Origin: Pseudomonas sp. ANT_J12
GTDB lineage: Bacteria > Pseudomonadota > Gammaproteobacteria > Pseudomonadales > Pseudomonadaceae
DNA: 64,000 bases
NCBI RefSeq assembly: GCF_008370045.1
Contig: NZ_VOBN01000008.1
Location: 1-64,000, forward strand
Reading direction: 5' to 3'
Under the pieces are notes generated by a model that searched no databases, was not told where the DNA came from, and saw nothing but the letters and a program-made list of their open reading frames with translations. A program made the translations under genes and the position numbers. Shown here piece by piece: positions 7,327-15,527 of the stretch (its first letter is position 1; each line of letters opens with the position of its first letter).

Positions 7327-9912
7327 TCATACGTTGCTTCGGCTACCTGCCCGCTCGCTGACGTCGAGCAAAGCATCAAACGCCGCATTATCCAGCGGCC
7401 GGCTCAGGAAGTAGCCTTGGCCTTCGTCGCACGCCACGGCTTTGAGCAATCTGAGATGTTCGGCGGTTTCAACGCCTTCAGCCGTCACGGTGAGGGATAA
7501 CGCGCGCCCCAGGCCCACGATGGCCTGGACAATGGCTTTGTCGCCTTCGCTTTCGACCAGTCGGCTCAAAAAGCTACGGTCGATTTTCAAGCCATCGAAT
7601 GGGAAGGCGCGCAGGTAGCTCAGCGAAGAGTATCCGGTGCCGAAATCGTCCATGGATATCCGCACACCGAGGCGTTTGAGCGTATGCATCAGCTCAAGTG
7701 CGCCGGCGGCATCGTCGAGCATGACGCTTTCGGTGATTTCCAGCTCGAGTCGGGTGGGGTCTATGCCGGAGTCATGGAGCGCATTCTGGATGCGCTCGAC
7801 CAGGTCGCCGCGCTTGAATTCGATGGGTGAAAGGTTGACAGACACGAACAGTTTTTCCGGCCATTGTGCGGCGCAGCGGCAAGCGGTATTGAGCACCCAG
7901 TTGCTCAAGGCGAGAATCAGCCCGGACTCTTCGGCAATCGGGATAAACGTGTCGGGTGGTATCAGACCGCGCTCGGGGTGTTGCCAGCGCACCAGCGCTT
8001 CGGCGCCGACCATTTGCCCGTCGGCGATGCGGTAACGGGGCTGGAAATGCAGGCGCAGTTCACCGTGTTTGATGGCGTAACGCAGGTCGCTTTCCAGGCG
8101 GCGGCGCTCAATGATTCGGGCGTTCATATCACCGGCATAAAAGCGCCAGGTGTTGCGACCGGCGGACTTGGCTTCGTACAGCGCAATATCCGCGTAGCGC
8201 AGCAACTCGGCGGCCTCGAAAGCGTCGGTTGGCGCCATCGCGATGCCGATGCTGGCGCTGACGAACACTTCCTGCTCCTCGATGGCGATAGGCCGCTCGA
8301 TGGACTCGATCAAGCGATGACAGAGTGCCTCGACTTCGTCCTGGGAGCTCACGTCGGTGAGGATCAATACGAATTCGTCCCCACCGATACGGGCGACAAG
8401 GTCGCCATCGCGCACGCAGGCCGCCAGGCGACTGGAGACTTCATTGAGGACCAAATCACCGGCGGCATGCCCCAGCAAGTCATTGACCGGTTTGAACCGG
8501 TCCAGGTCCAGGCTCAGCATGATCAGCGGCTGCTCTACCGTCGGCAGCGCTTTGAGTTTGCCATCAAGAAACTCCTGCAGACGCGTCCTGTTGGGTAAGC
8601 CGGTCAAGGCATCATGCTGTGAGAGGAATTCGATGCGCCGGCGGGATTCAACCTCCTCCGTCACATCGGTCGCGGTGCCCCGGAATCCTTCCCGGGCCAT
8701 TTGTCGAGCCGATAGGCGAGTGATGCGCTCCCGGCCCTTGGTGTCGACGTATCGGCACTGGACGCTGATATCCGGACGGCGATTCGGGATGCTGAGCCAT
8801 TGGGATAACGTGCCTAATTCGGTGCACAACAGATCGTCTATACGCGCACCGATCCAAGCGTCCCTGGAAAGCCCCGTGACGACTTCAAATCGCTCGGACA
8901 AAAAGGTCAGGCGCCAGTCAGCATCGATTTCCCATACCCAGTCCGAGCTGGCTTCCACCACGTCGCGAAACCGCGCTTCGCTGATGGCCAGCGCATCTTG
9001 ACTGCTCTGTAGCGACGCATAGCTGGCGTCGAGTGCCAGTGCGCCAGCGGTCGTGCGACGCAAGATGGCCCAGGTCATCAACCACACCAGCAGCGCGGCG
9101 ACGCCGATCAATGGCAAGCCGATACCCAACAAACGCAGGCCTGGCTGTGACGACTTCCAATGCAGGCTGCCGGCCGCACCGTTATCGCCCAATGCAAGCA
9201 AAGAACCTGCGTCCTTTTCGTCGGGGGTGGCGACGTGCAAATGATCGACCCCAAAATCGCTGCCGATTAGTTCAAGTTTGGTGCTGTTCAGCATGTCCAC
9301 GAAAACCAGCACCGAAGGCGACCGGTCATCGAGCGCCACCGTGGGGTCAGTGCCCGGGGTGATCGCGGCCGCGGCGACAAGCACGGGGGTGCCCCTGACA
9401 TTGATAAAGGTCGTGATCGGCGTTTCCGTTTCCGCACCGGCACGCGCTTTATCGAGAATGCCGACAATGGACTGGCCGAGCCAATCGGCGGCTTCTACAG
9501 GTTTCAACTCACCCTTGATCACAGAGTAAACGGTGCGATTAACGTCGTTGACGACAAACACGCCCTGCATTCCGAAGTCCGTATAAAGCGTTGAACCAAT
9601 GTTCTGCCGAACGTAAGCCCAGTCAGTGTCCACTTCCGTGTGCAGGTGCTTGTAGGCATCGCCCCAAAATGCGTAGTCCTTGACGGTCGAACGCATGGAC
9701 TTTTCCAGCGATTGCACGGCCTTCTTGGTGTAGAACGCACTTTCGACCTCTTCCGTGCGGTCGAGATCATGGGCCAGATAAATAAGGGAGAGGCTGGCCA
9801 GTACAAATACGGCGGCTAACAGCCCCACAAACTTGAACAGAGAACCGCGTGCCAGCGACAGGCTTGAGCGAATGGTGAGGGTTTGGACGATAGAAGCGAG
9901 ATTGCTCGGCAT
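7327..9912 (-). CDS. CHASE4-PAS-GGDEF-EAL membrane c-di-GMP enzyme
   Basis: An inner-membrane sensor of about 861 residues. A first membrane segment is followed by a periplasmic CHASE4-like domain of about 200 residues (with DYAFWGDAY), then a second membrane segment near residue 270, PAS, GGDEF and EAL domains. The GGDEF motif is intact (RIGGDEFVLI) with a DLDRFKPVND strand, so synthase activity is possible. The EAL domain keeps EALVRW, VNLSP, ELEITES, DDFGTGYSS and KIDRSF, the residues expected of an active phosphodiesterase. I place the start at 9912 (MPSNLAS), with 9948 as an alternative. It is transcribed alone and converges on the repeat-protein gene. The periplasmic ligand is unknown. 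Confidence 0.9.
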   Translation of the reverse strand: MPSNLASIVQTLTIRSSLSLARGSLFKFVGLLAAVFVLASLSLIYLAHDLDRTEEVESAFYTKKAVQSLEKSMRSTVKDYAFWGDAYKHLHTEVDTDWAYVRQNIGSTLYTDFGMQGVFVVNDVNRTVYSVIKGELKPVEAADWLGQSIVGILDKARAGAETETPITTFINVRGTPVLVAAAAITPGTDPTVALDDRSPSVLVFVDMLNSTKLELIGSDFGVDHLHVATPDEKDAGSLLALGDNGAAGSLHWKSSQPGLRLLGIGLPLIGVAALLVWLMTWAILRRTTAGALALDASYASLQSSQDALAISEARFRDVVEASSDWVWEIDADWRLTFLSERFEVVTGLSRDAWIGARIDDLLCTELGTLSQWLSIPNRRPDISVQCRYVDTKGRERITRLSARQMAREGFRGTATDVTEEVESRRRIEFLSQHDALTGLPNRTRLQEFLDGKLKALPTVEQPLIMLSLDLDRFKPVNDLLGHAAGDLVLNEVSSRLAACVRDGDLVARIGGDEFVLILTDVSSQDEVEALCHRLIESIERPIAIEEQEVFVSASIGIAMAPTDAFEAAELLRYADIALYEAKSAGRNTWRFYAGDMNARIIERRRLESDLRYAIKHGELRLHFQPRYRIADGQMVGAEALVRWQHPERGLIPPDTFIPIAEESGLILALSNWVLNTACRCAAQWPEKLFVSVNLSPIEFKRGDLVERIQNALHDSGIDPTRLELEITESVMLDDAAGALELMHTLKRLGVRISMDDFGTGYSSLSYLRAFPFDGLKIDRSFLSRLVESEGDKAIVQAIVGLGRALSLTVTAEGVETAEHLRLLKAVACDEGQGYFLSRPLDNAAFDALLDVSERAGSRSNV

Positions 9913-10107
9913 AATTTCCCGCTTGTCTTGGAGGCGAGTCGGTCGCATATAACGCTATCGGCTGCGTTAACAGAAGGGTGAGTAACCTCGCTTTTCACGA
10001 CGCCGTTTCAATACTCTCCAAGAGGCTAGCTGAGTATTTCCCTTCCCCTTGGGAAAGAGGTGAATTAGCGCCAATCCGCAGAGGTTGCGACATCAGATAA
10101 ATCGAGG

Positions 10108-11307
10108 TTACTGATCTATCTCGGCTCGCCCAAACCGCGCCACTTGCGCCCTCTTGCGCCCCTGAATCCAATACCCCAACGCCGCCAGCGGCACCGTCCC
10201 GAGCATCACCACCACGGCAATCTGCAAAGGCTGCTCGATCCACGTCGACACCAGCAAACTCGCGCCAAAACACGCCCCCAGTTGCAACGCGTTTTGCAAC
10301 GCCGCCGCTTTGCCGGAGTTTTCCGTAAAGGGTGTCAGTGCGTTGGTAATGATGATCGGGAAACTGGCGCCGTTGACCAATCCCATCAGACAGAACGGGA
10401 TCAGCAGTGTGGTGAGGGTCGGCGTGGTCAATGTCGCGACCAGGTACAGCGCGACCATGCTCACGCAGTAGGCGAGGATCAGCCAGGGCAGCATGACGTT
10501 ACCGCTGATGCGTTGCAGCAAACTGCGGCAGCTGAAGCCGCCGATCAGGAAGCCGAGGGTCGGCAATGCGTAGCTCAGGCCGATGTCGCTGGGGCTGTAG
10601 CCCATGCCGCCGAGGATGAACGGTGAGGCGGTGAGCCAGGCGAAGAACGCGGCTGAGCAGGCGGCGTAGATCAGGACGTTGCCGCTGAAGGCCGGGGTTT
10701 TGAGGAGTTGTCCGAAACTGATGCGCGAGCGTTCGCCGTTGGCGGTCAGGCGTTTCGCTGTAGTTTTGAGCAACACCGTGGGCACCAGCAACAGAACACT
10801 GACGCCCAGCAGCACGGCAAAAATCGACAGCCAGCCCAAGTGATTCAGCAGCAGCGCGCCCAGCAGCGGCGCGAGTGCGGGTGACAGGGACATCAGCGGG
10901 ATGATCCCGGCGAACAGGCGATTGGCTTGTTCTGGCGGGTAGCGGTCGATCACCAGCGCTTGCCAACTGACCGCCGCCGAGCACACGCCGACAGCCTGGA
11001 TAAAGCGCAGCGCCCAGAGTTGCACGTCGGTTTCGACCCAGAACATGCCGAGGCAGCCCAGGGCGAACAGGCTCAAGCCCATCAGCAACACGGGTTTGCG
11101 GCCGATGCGGTCGGACATCGGGCCCCACAGTAATTGGCCGACGGCAAATCCGGCGAGGAAAATGCTCAGGCTTGCGCCGACCGCGCCGGCCGACAGATGC
11201 AGTTCGTCGCCGATGACGCCGAACGCCGGCAGGTACATGTCCATGCCCAGGTAGCCAAGCACACTCAGCCCAATCAGGTAACAGGTGAAGCCAAACGAGT
11301 TTTTCAT
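10108..11307 (-). CDS. punC: PunC-type purine nucleoside MFS transporter (Bcr/CflA family)
   Basis: A 12-segment MFS carrier of about 399 residues. MKNSFGFTCYLIGLSVLGYL, then GMDMYLPAF, GQLLWGPMSDRIGRKPVLL, FIQAVGVCSAAVSWQALV and the ACSAAFFAWLTASPFILGG region follow E. coli PunC (YdhC) closely. E. coli PunC imports purine nucleosides such as adenosine and is activated by PunR. The divergent neighbour here is PunR itself, which makes the assignment strong. The start at 11307 matches the E. coli N-terminus; an upstream frame to 11373 is open but would intrude into the regulatory region. Confidence 0.85.
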   Translation of the reverse strand: MKNSFGFTCYLIGLSVLGYLGMDMYLPAFGVIGDELHLSAGAVGASLSIFLAGFAVGQLLWGPMSDRIGRKPVLLMGLSLFALGCLGMFWVETDVQLWALRFIQAVGVCSAAVSWQALVIDRYPPEQANRLFAGIIPLMSLSPALAPLLGALLLNHLGWLSIFAVLLGVSVLLLVPTVLLKTTAKRLTANGERSRISFGQLLKTPAFSGNVLIYAACSAAFFAWLTASPFILGGMGYSPSDIGLSYALPTLGFLIGGFSCRSLLQRISGNVMLPWLILAYCVSMVALYLVATLTTPTLTTLLIPFCLMGLVNGASFPIIITNALTPFTENSGKAAALQNALQLGACFGASLLVSTWIEQPLQIAVVVMLGTVPLAALGYWIQGRKRAQVARFGRAEIDQ

Positions 11308-11392
11308 CAACGCCCTAACGGAATCTTCAATCAAATAATTTGTTAGCAGCGTGCCATTATGGGTGGTGAGCATTTCGTGTGAAGCGCTAATA

Positions 11393-11411
11393 ATTGAACA
11401 CTGTGATCAAT
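11393..11411. promoter_or_regulatory. PunR (LysR-type) box
   Basis: ATTGA-N9-TCAAT is a perfect 5-bp inverted repeat containing the LysR T-N11-A pattern. It lies between punC and punR, 19 bp before the punR start. Its position fits autoregulation and punC activation. Confidence 0.6.
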
Positions 11412-11429
11412 ATTTTTGAAGGCAACTGA

Positions 11430-12359
11430 ATGTGGTCTGAATATTCCCTGGATGTGGTCGATGCCGTGGCCCGGCACGGCAGCTTCAGCGCGGCGGCGCA
11501 GGAGTTGCACCGCGTGCCGTCAGCGGTGAGCTACACCGTGCGCCAATTGGAACAATGGCTGGCGGTGCCGTTGTTTGTGCGGCGTCATCGCGACGTCGAG
11601 CTGACGCCGGCCGGCAAGTTGTTTATCGAGCAGTCCCGAGGGGTGATGAAAAGCATGCTCGACACCCGGCGCCTGTGCCAGCAAGTGGCCAATGGCTGGA
11701 GTGGACAGTTGAAGGTGGCAGTGGATGCCATCGTCAAACACGAACGCTGTCGGCAACTGGTATTGGATTTCTATAAACAGTTTCCTGACGTGGAATTGCT
11801 GCTCAGCTACGAGGTGTTTAACGGCGTGTGGGACGCCCTCGCCGATGAGCGCACCGACATCGTGATCGGCGCCACCAGTGCCGTGCCGGTGGCCAGTCAC
11901 TACAGCTTCCGCGACATGGGCCTGTTGAACTGGTTGTGCGTGGCCAGCGCCCGGCATCCGTTGGCGGCATTGGACGGACCACTGGACGACGATCAACTGC
12001 GCCCCTACCCCGCGCTGTGCATGAACGACACCTCGCGCCATCTGCCGAAACGCGATACCTGGTCGCTGGATAATCAGCGGCGGCTGGTGGTGCCGAACTG
12101 GGCTTCGGCCCTGGATTGCTTGCGCGAAGGTTTGTGCGTGGGCATGGCGCCGGCGCACTTGATGCTGCCACTGATCGAGCAAGGCGAACTGGTCGCGCTG
12201 AACCTGCAACGGCCGTTCGCCGCCAGTCCGTCGTGCGTGGCGTGGAATCAAAACAAGCATTCACCGGCCATGGCCTGGTTGCTGGATTATTTGGGGGATG
12301 CCGAGACGATGAATCAGGAATGGTTGAATGGCGCGCTGATCGTTAACGACGAACGTTGA
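11430..12359 (+). CDS. punR: LysR-type regulator PunR
   Basis: A 309-residue LysR regulator with an N-terminal winged helix-turn-helix (MWSEYSLDVVDAVARHGSFS, then AAAQELHRVPSAVSYTVRQLE) and a LysR substrate domain from about residue 90. The first 60 residues and motifs such as EVFNGVWDAL, DTSRHLPKR and LLDYLGDAETMNQEWL match E. coli PunR (YdhB), which senses adenosine/hypoxanthine-type purines and activates punC. It is divergent from punC, as in enterobacteria. A LysR-type palindrome lies at 11393-11411. Confidence 0.88.
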   Translation: MWSEYSLDVVDAVARHGSFSAAAQELHRVPSAVSYTVRQLEQWLAVPLFVRRHRDVELTPAGKLFIEQSRGVMKSMLDTRRLCQQVANGWSGQLKVAVDAIVKHERCRQLVLDFYKQFPDVELLLSYEVFNGVWDALADERTDIVIGATSAVPVASHYSFRDMGLLNWLCVASARHPLAALDGPLDDDQLRPYPALCMNDTSRHLPKRDTWSLDNQRRLVVPNWASALDCLREGLCVGMAPAHLMLPLIEQGELVALNLQRPFAASPSCVAWNQNKHSPAMAWLLDYLGDAETMNQEWLNGALIVNDER

Positions 12360-12365
12360 ACCCAA

Positions 12366-12476
12366 TCAATCCGCCGACACCCACTTCAACCCGATCACGC
12401 CGCCCAGGATCAACGCGATGCACAGAATCCGCAGCGGCGTGGCGGCATCGCCCAATATCGCCATGCCCGCCGCGCG
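12366..12476 (-). pseudogene. C-terminal fragment of an SMR (EmrE/SugE-like) efflux protein
   Basis: The minus strand encodes GMAILGDAATPLRILCIAL followed by ILGGVIGLKWVSAD and a stop. This is the fourth transmembrane helix and tail of small multidrug resistance proteins. The first three helices, including the essential Glu14 region, are absent; upstream sequence passes directly into the tail of a LysR gene. It is a remnant left by a deletion or by insertion of the LysR/RidA pair. Confidence 0.7.
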
Positions 12477-12511
12477 ACAGGTTTTGCACACTACAGTGGA
12501 TCCGGCGTCTT

Positions 12512-13429
12512 CTATGGGCCAGTGATCGGCGCGTGCTGCGCCATCAACTCCGCGACCCAATCGATGAACACCCGCACCTTGATGCTGATGTGCCGGTTGG
12601 GCGGAAAAGCCACAGAAAGCGGCATCGGCTCCAGGCGCCAATCCGCGAACAGGCGCACCAGTTCACCCCGGGCTTCGGGGCCTTTGGACATGTAGTCCGG
12701 CAACCAAAACACGCCCATCCCGGCCAGCCCCGCCGCGAGGTAGGCATTGCCATCGTCAACTGCCAACACGTAACGCCCCTTGACCTGAAGCTGCTCATGG
12801 CCGCTGCTCATGGCATAGGGCAAAGCCTTGCCCGTACGCGCCCACAGGAAGCCGACGATCCGATGCTCCGAGTCTTCCAGCTCCCGCGGATGCGTCGGCG
12901 TACCGAGCCGCTCCAGGTAACTCGGCGCGGCAAACACGCCCAGCTGAAGCTCGCCCACTCGCCGGGCCATCAGCGATTGATCCGTAAGCTCGCCGCCGCG
13001 CACCACGCAATCGACGTTCTCGCCGATGATGTCGACGATGCGATCACTGACGCCCATGTCGATCTGGATGTCCGGGTAGCGCGCATGAAACGCCGGCAAT
13101 GCTGGCATCAGAATCAGCCGCGCCAGCGGGCTGGGCACATCGACCCGCAGGCGGCCCCTGGGTTGCACCGAGGCGCCGGACAGGCTGGTTTCGGCATCGT
13201 CCATGTCCGCCAGCAGCCGCACCACGCGCTCATAAAAAACCGCGCCGTCGGCGGTGACGTTGACCTTGCGCGTGGTGCGGTTGAGCAATTTCACCCGCAA
13301 GCGCGCCTCCAACTGCTGCACCAGTTGCGTCACGCTGGTCTTGCTCATGTGCAGGGTCTCGGCAGCCTTGGTGAAGCTGCCGGTTTCCACCACCCGGGCG
13401 AAGGCCTGCATTGCATCAAAACGGTCCAT
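12512..13429 (-). CDS. LysR-family regulator, divergent from a RidA-like gene
   Basis: A 305-residue LysR regulator. The helix-turn-helix (ARVVETGSFTKAAETLHMSK) is followed by an effector domain with RGRLRVDVPSPLAR and VDDGNAYLAAGLAGMGVFWLPDYM. It belongs to the large CrgA/AaeR-like branch whose effectors vary. It is divergently oriented to the RidA-like gene, and a perfect palindrome at 13441-13463 lies 12 bp before its start. That spacing predicts autorepression and control of the RidA-like gene. Effector unknown. Confidence 0.85.
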   Translation of the reverse strand: MDRFDAMQAFARVVETGSFTKAAETLHMSKTSVTQLVQQLEARLRVKLLNRTTRKVNVTADGAVFYERVVRLLADMDDAETSLSGASVQPRGRLRVDVPSPLARLILMPALPAFHARYPDIQIDMGVSDRIVDIIGENVDCVVRGGELTDQSLMARRVGELQLGVFAAPSYLERLGTPTHPRELEDSEHRIVGFLWARTGKALPYAMSSGHEQLQVKGRYVLAVDDGNAYLAAGLAGMGVFWLPDYMSKGPEARGELVRLFADWRLEPMPLSVAFPPNRHISIKVRVFIDWVAELMAQHAPITGP

Positions 13430-13440
13430 TTTTGCCCCGG

Positions 13441-13463
13441 ACTGTTTGGGTATTACAAACAGT
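13441..13463. promoter_or_regulatory. palindromic LysR-type operator
   Basis: ACTGTTTG-N7-CAAACAGT is a perfect 8-bp inverted repeat between the LysR gene and the RidA-like gene. It contains the LysR core T-N11-A. Confidence 0.75.
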
Positions 13464-13560
13464 AATGGCCAAGGTTGCTCGTTTATCGGGCGGGCGCAAG
13501 TGCCTACAGTTCCTTCATCGTTAATTGCGGGTCAGTGTTGACCTGCCGATGGAGGTACTT

Positions 13561-13962
13561 ATGACTCAGCGTGATGTGGTTTTTCCGCCTGGACGCCAGG
13601 CACTTTACGAGCGCAATCGTTATTCGCCGGCGATCAAGTCCAATGGCTTTTTGTTCGTCTCGGGCCAAGTCGGCAGCACCGAAGACGGCTCGCCCGAACC
13701 CGATCTGGAAACCCAAGTGCGGCGCGCGTTCAACAACCTCAACGCGATCCTGGTCGCGGCGGGTTGCACGTTCGATGATGTGGTTGATGTGACGGTGTTT
13801 ATCGTCAATCCCGAGGAGAAGTTCGAAACCATCTGGAAGATCGTGCCGGAGTTCTGGGGCAACGCACCGCACCCGACGCTGACGGGGGTGGGTGTGACGT
13901 GGCTGTATGGGTTTGATTTCGAGATCAAGGTGATTGCCAGGCTTCCACAGGCACAGGCGTAA
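13561..13962 (+). CDS. RidA-family protein lacking the canonical arginine
   Basis: A 133-residue Rid/YjgF-fold protein: VVFPPGRQALYERNRYSPAI, GFLFVSGQVG, a central VRRAFNNLNAILVAAGCTFDDVVDVTVF and a C-terminal FEIKVIARL strand. RBS GGAGGT precedes ATG 13561. In active RidA imine deaminases a conserved Arg sits in the motif preceding the VGV strand; here that stretch reads HPTLTGVGV with no Arg. Such members (Rid4-7-like groups) generally lack the standard 2-aminoacrylate deaminase activity. It is probably controlled by the divergent LysR gene. Confidence 0.85.
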   Translation: MTQRDVVFPPGRQALYERNRYSPAIKSNGFLFVSGQVGSTEDGSPEPDLETQVRRAFNNLNAILVAAGCTFDDVVDVTVFIVNPEEKFETIWKIVPEFWGNAPHPTLTGVGVTWLYGFDFEIKVIARLPQAQA

Positions 13963-13974
13963 CTCAAAACCACA

Positions 13975-14034
13975 ACGACCTTCCTTGTGCGGGGCCCGGA
14001 TTGCCACCCGACACAAAGAAGGCCGTTTCCTTTG
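13975..14034 (+). terminator. long imperfect terminator hairpin
   Basis: ACGACCTTCCTTGTGCGGG (13975-13993) pairs with 14007-14026 with few mismatches, followed by TTTCCTTTG. It ends the RidA-like transcript and may serve the convergent gene at 14078. Confidence 0.65.
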
Positions 14035-14077
14035 TCTGACTGCGGAAAAGTCCTCGGGGCTTACACGCTAAACCGGT

Positions 14078-14725
14078 TTAGCATGCGCTCGCCACAGCAC
14101 GATGTAGCGTAACGACTGAGTCGGTTTTTTTCGCTCGCCAAGTCAACACCAGCATCGTCAGGAAGCCCAGCACGATCAGCACCGGATAGGCCAGCAACAG
14201 TTCAGAAAGCGAATATTTCCAGGCCAACGGGCGCCCGACACCGAGCATCGCGGCATACATCCAGGACACCGCTGATAACGAGCCACAGAACAGCGCCAGC
14301 ATCCGTGCACTGAACCCGAGATTGAGCAAGGAGCCCGCCTTTTGCAGGGCCGGCAACACCAAGCGATGCAGCAGGATGCCGTTATAACTCAACAACAGGA
14401 CAATAATCACTTTGGCTTGAAGTTTTGGATTCATAAAGTAATCCATCCCCTTGTCCAGATAATCAATACCGACTATGCCGATACCGGTCAGCCACAACGC
14501 TATCAATGCCACGATGACAGACTTCTGAAGGCCTTCCATGTGAGCGTTATCATGTTCAGTGAATGTTTTTCGTTTAAATAAATCTTTGACCATTGTGATA
14601 TCACTGGTCAACACCAGGCCAATTGCCACACAACACGCCACTAAATGAACATACACAACCCCTAGACGTAAAAGCTCCATGAATTCTTTATTTTCGAGCA
14701 GGCTCATAATTGTATTTATCGCCAC
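14078..14725 (-). CDS. integral membrane protein, unknown function
   Basis: A 215-residue protein with about six hydrophobic helices. Examples are VVYVHLVACCVAIGLVL, SVIVALIALWLTGIGIVGI, AKVIIVLLLSYNGILLHRL and LAYPVLIVLGFLTMLVL. A conserved-looking histidine is in the first helix (YVHL). The layout is reminiscent of small cytochrome-b-like or CopD-like membrane proteins, but the motifs are too weak for an assignment. It is transcribed alone. Confidence 0.6.
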   Translation of the reverse strand: MAINTIMSLLENKEFMELLRLGVVYVHLVACCVAIGLVLTSDITMVKDLFKRKTFTEHDNAHMEGLQKSVIVALIALWLTGIGIVGIDYLDKGMDYFMNPKLQAKVIIVLLLSYNGILLHRLVLPALQKAGSLLNLGFSARMLALFCGSLSAVSWMYAAMLGVGRPLAWKYSLSELLLAYPVLIVLGFLTMLVLTWRAKKTDSVVTLHRAVASAC

Positions 14726-15527
14726 GGTCAGTTCTCCACCTTATTCGATAGTACAGATCAGCTACTTAACAGGATATTTGTCCACTAAAAAAATCCTGCG
14801 CGACCTTACTTATACAAGACAAGCCAAATCATAGACTTGGCACTGCAATGCCCATTGATTCGCCTGGCAAATCAACGACCGGCATATGTGATACCTCCTG
14901 AATTGCAGATAAAAAAATCCCCATTTGCATACTCTGCACATGAGGTTCAATTTCCACTTCTTTTTCTGCGACAGCTGCAGCAGGTCATGGGGTGACGTGC
15001 TGAAGGATCAGAGGCCCATGCTCCAGAAATGTTCATTTTTCGAGCAGACTACCGACAAACGGCAGCCCCACTTAACACCGTCTTAATCGCCCACTAATCT
15101 GACAACTAACCGTCAACGCCCATGGCAACTGGCTTACTTGATTACAGAGGGGCGCGACTACTATCTATTGGATCCACTAGTTACTGTACAGCATCAAACA
15201 GGTGCAATAGCGACGAACTCTCATTTACACCTCCCCCCCTTCAAAAACGTCATACTATTGAGCGTGCGATCATCCGCCATTAGACATGAACACTCAAAGA
15301 CCCAATTGAATTGTTCCGCCCCCAACTTTTGCCGACTAATCCATATCAACTGAATATTGTTAACGCTATCCAGTAACTATTTATCTAATATTTCGAACCG
15401 TTATACCGAGTGACGATGCAAGGTTGCGGATGGTGCCAACCCGGCCTATGGTCCAAGCGTGATTTACCTGCAACTGGTAGACGACAAATCCCGTCGCCAG
15501 TGGCTGCCCCCCACAGGAGGTGACGAC
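14726..15527. other. about 800 bp without a supported gene
   Basis: No convincing coding frame or RNA gene was seen. A 71-codon frame at 15138-15353 has no ribosome site and no Pseudomonas codon bias. GC is lower than in the flanking genes. The right part must carry the promoter of the transsulfuration operon. Confidence 0.5.

Noticed and set aside
12356..13465. 369-codon plus-strand frame after punR
   Set aside because: Antisense to the LysR gene and overlapping the SMR remnant; amino-acid composition is typical of a shadow frame.
15138..15353. 71-codon frame in the gap before the transsulfuration operon
   Set aside because: No ribosome site, poor codon bias and a serine/histidine-rich product without similarity that I recognise.
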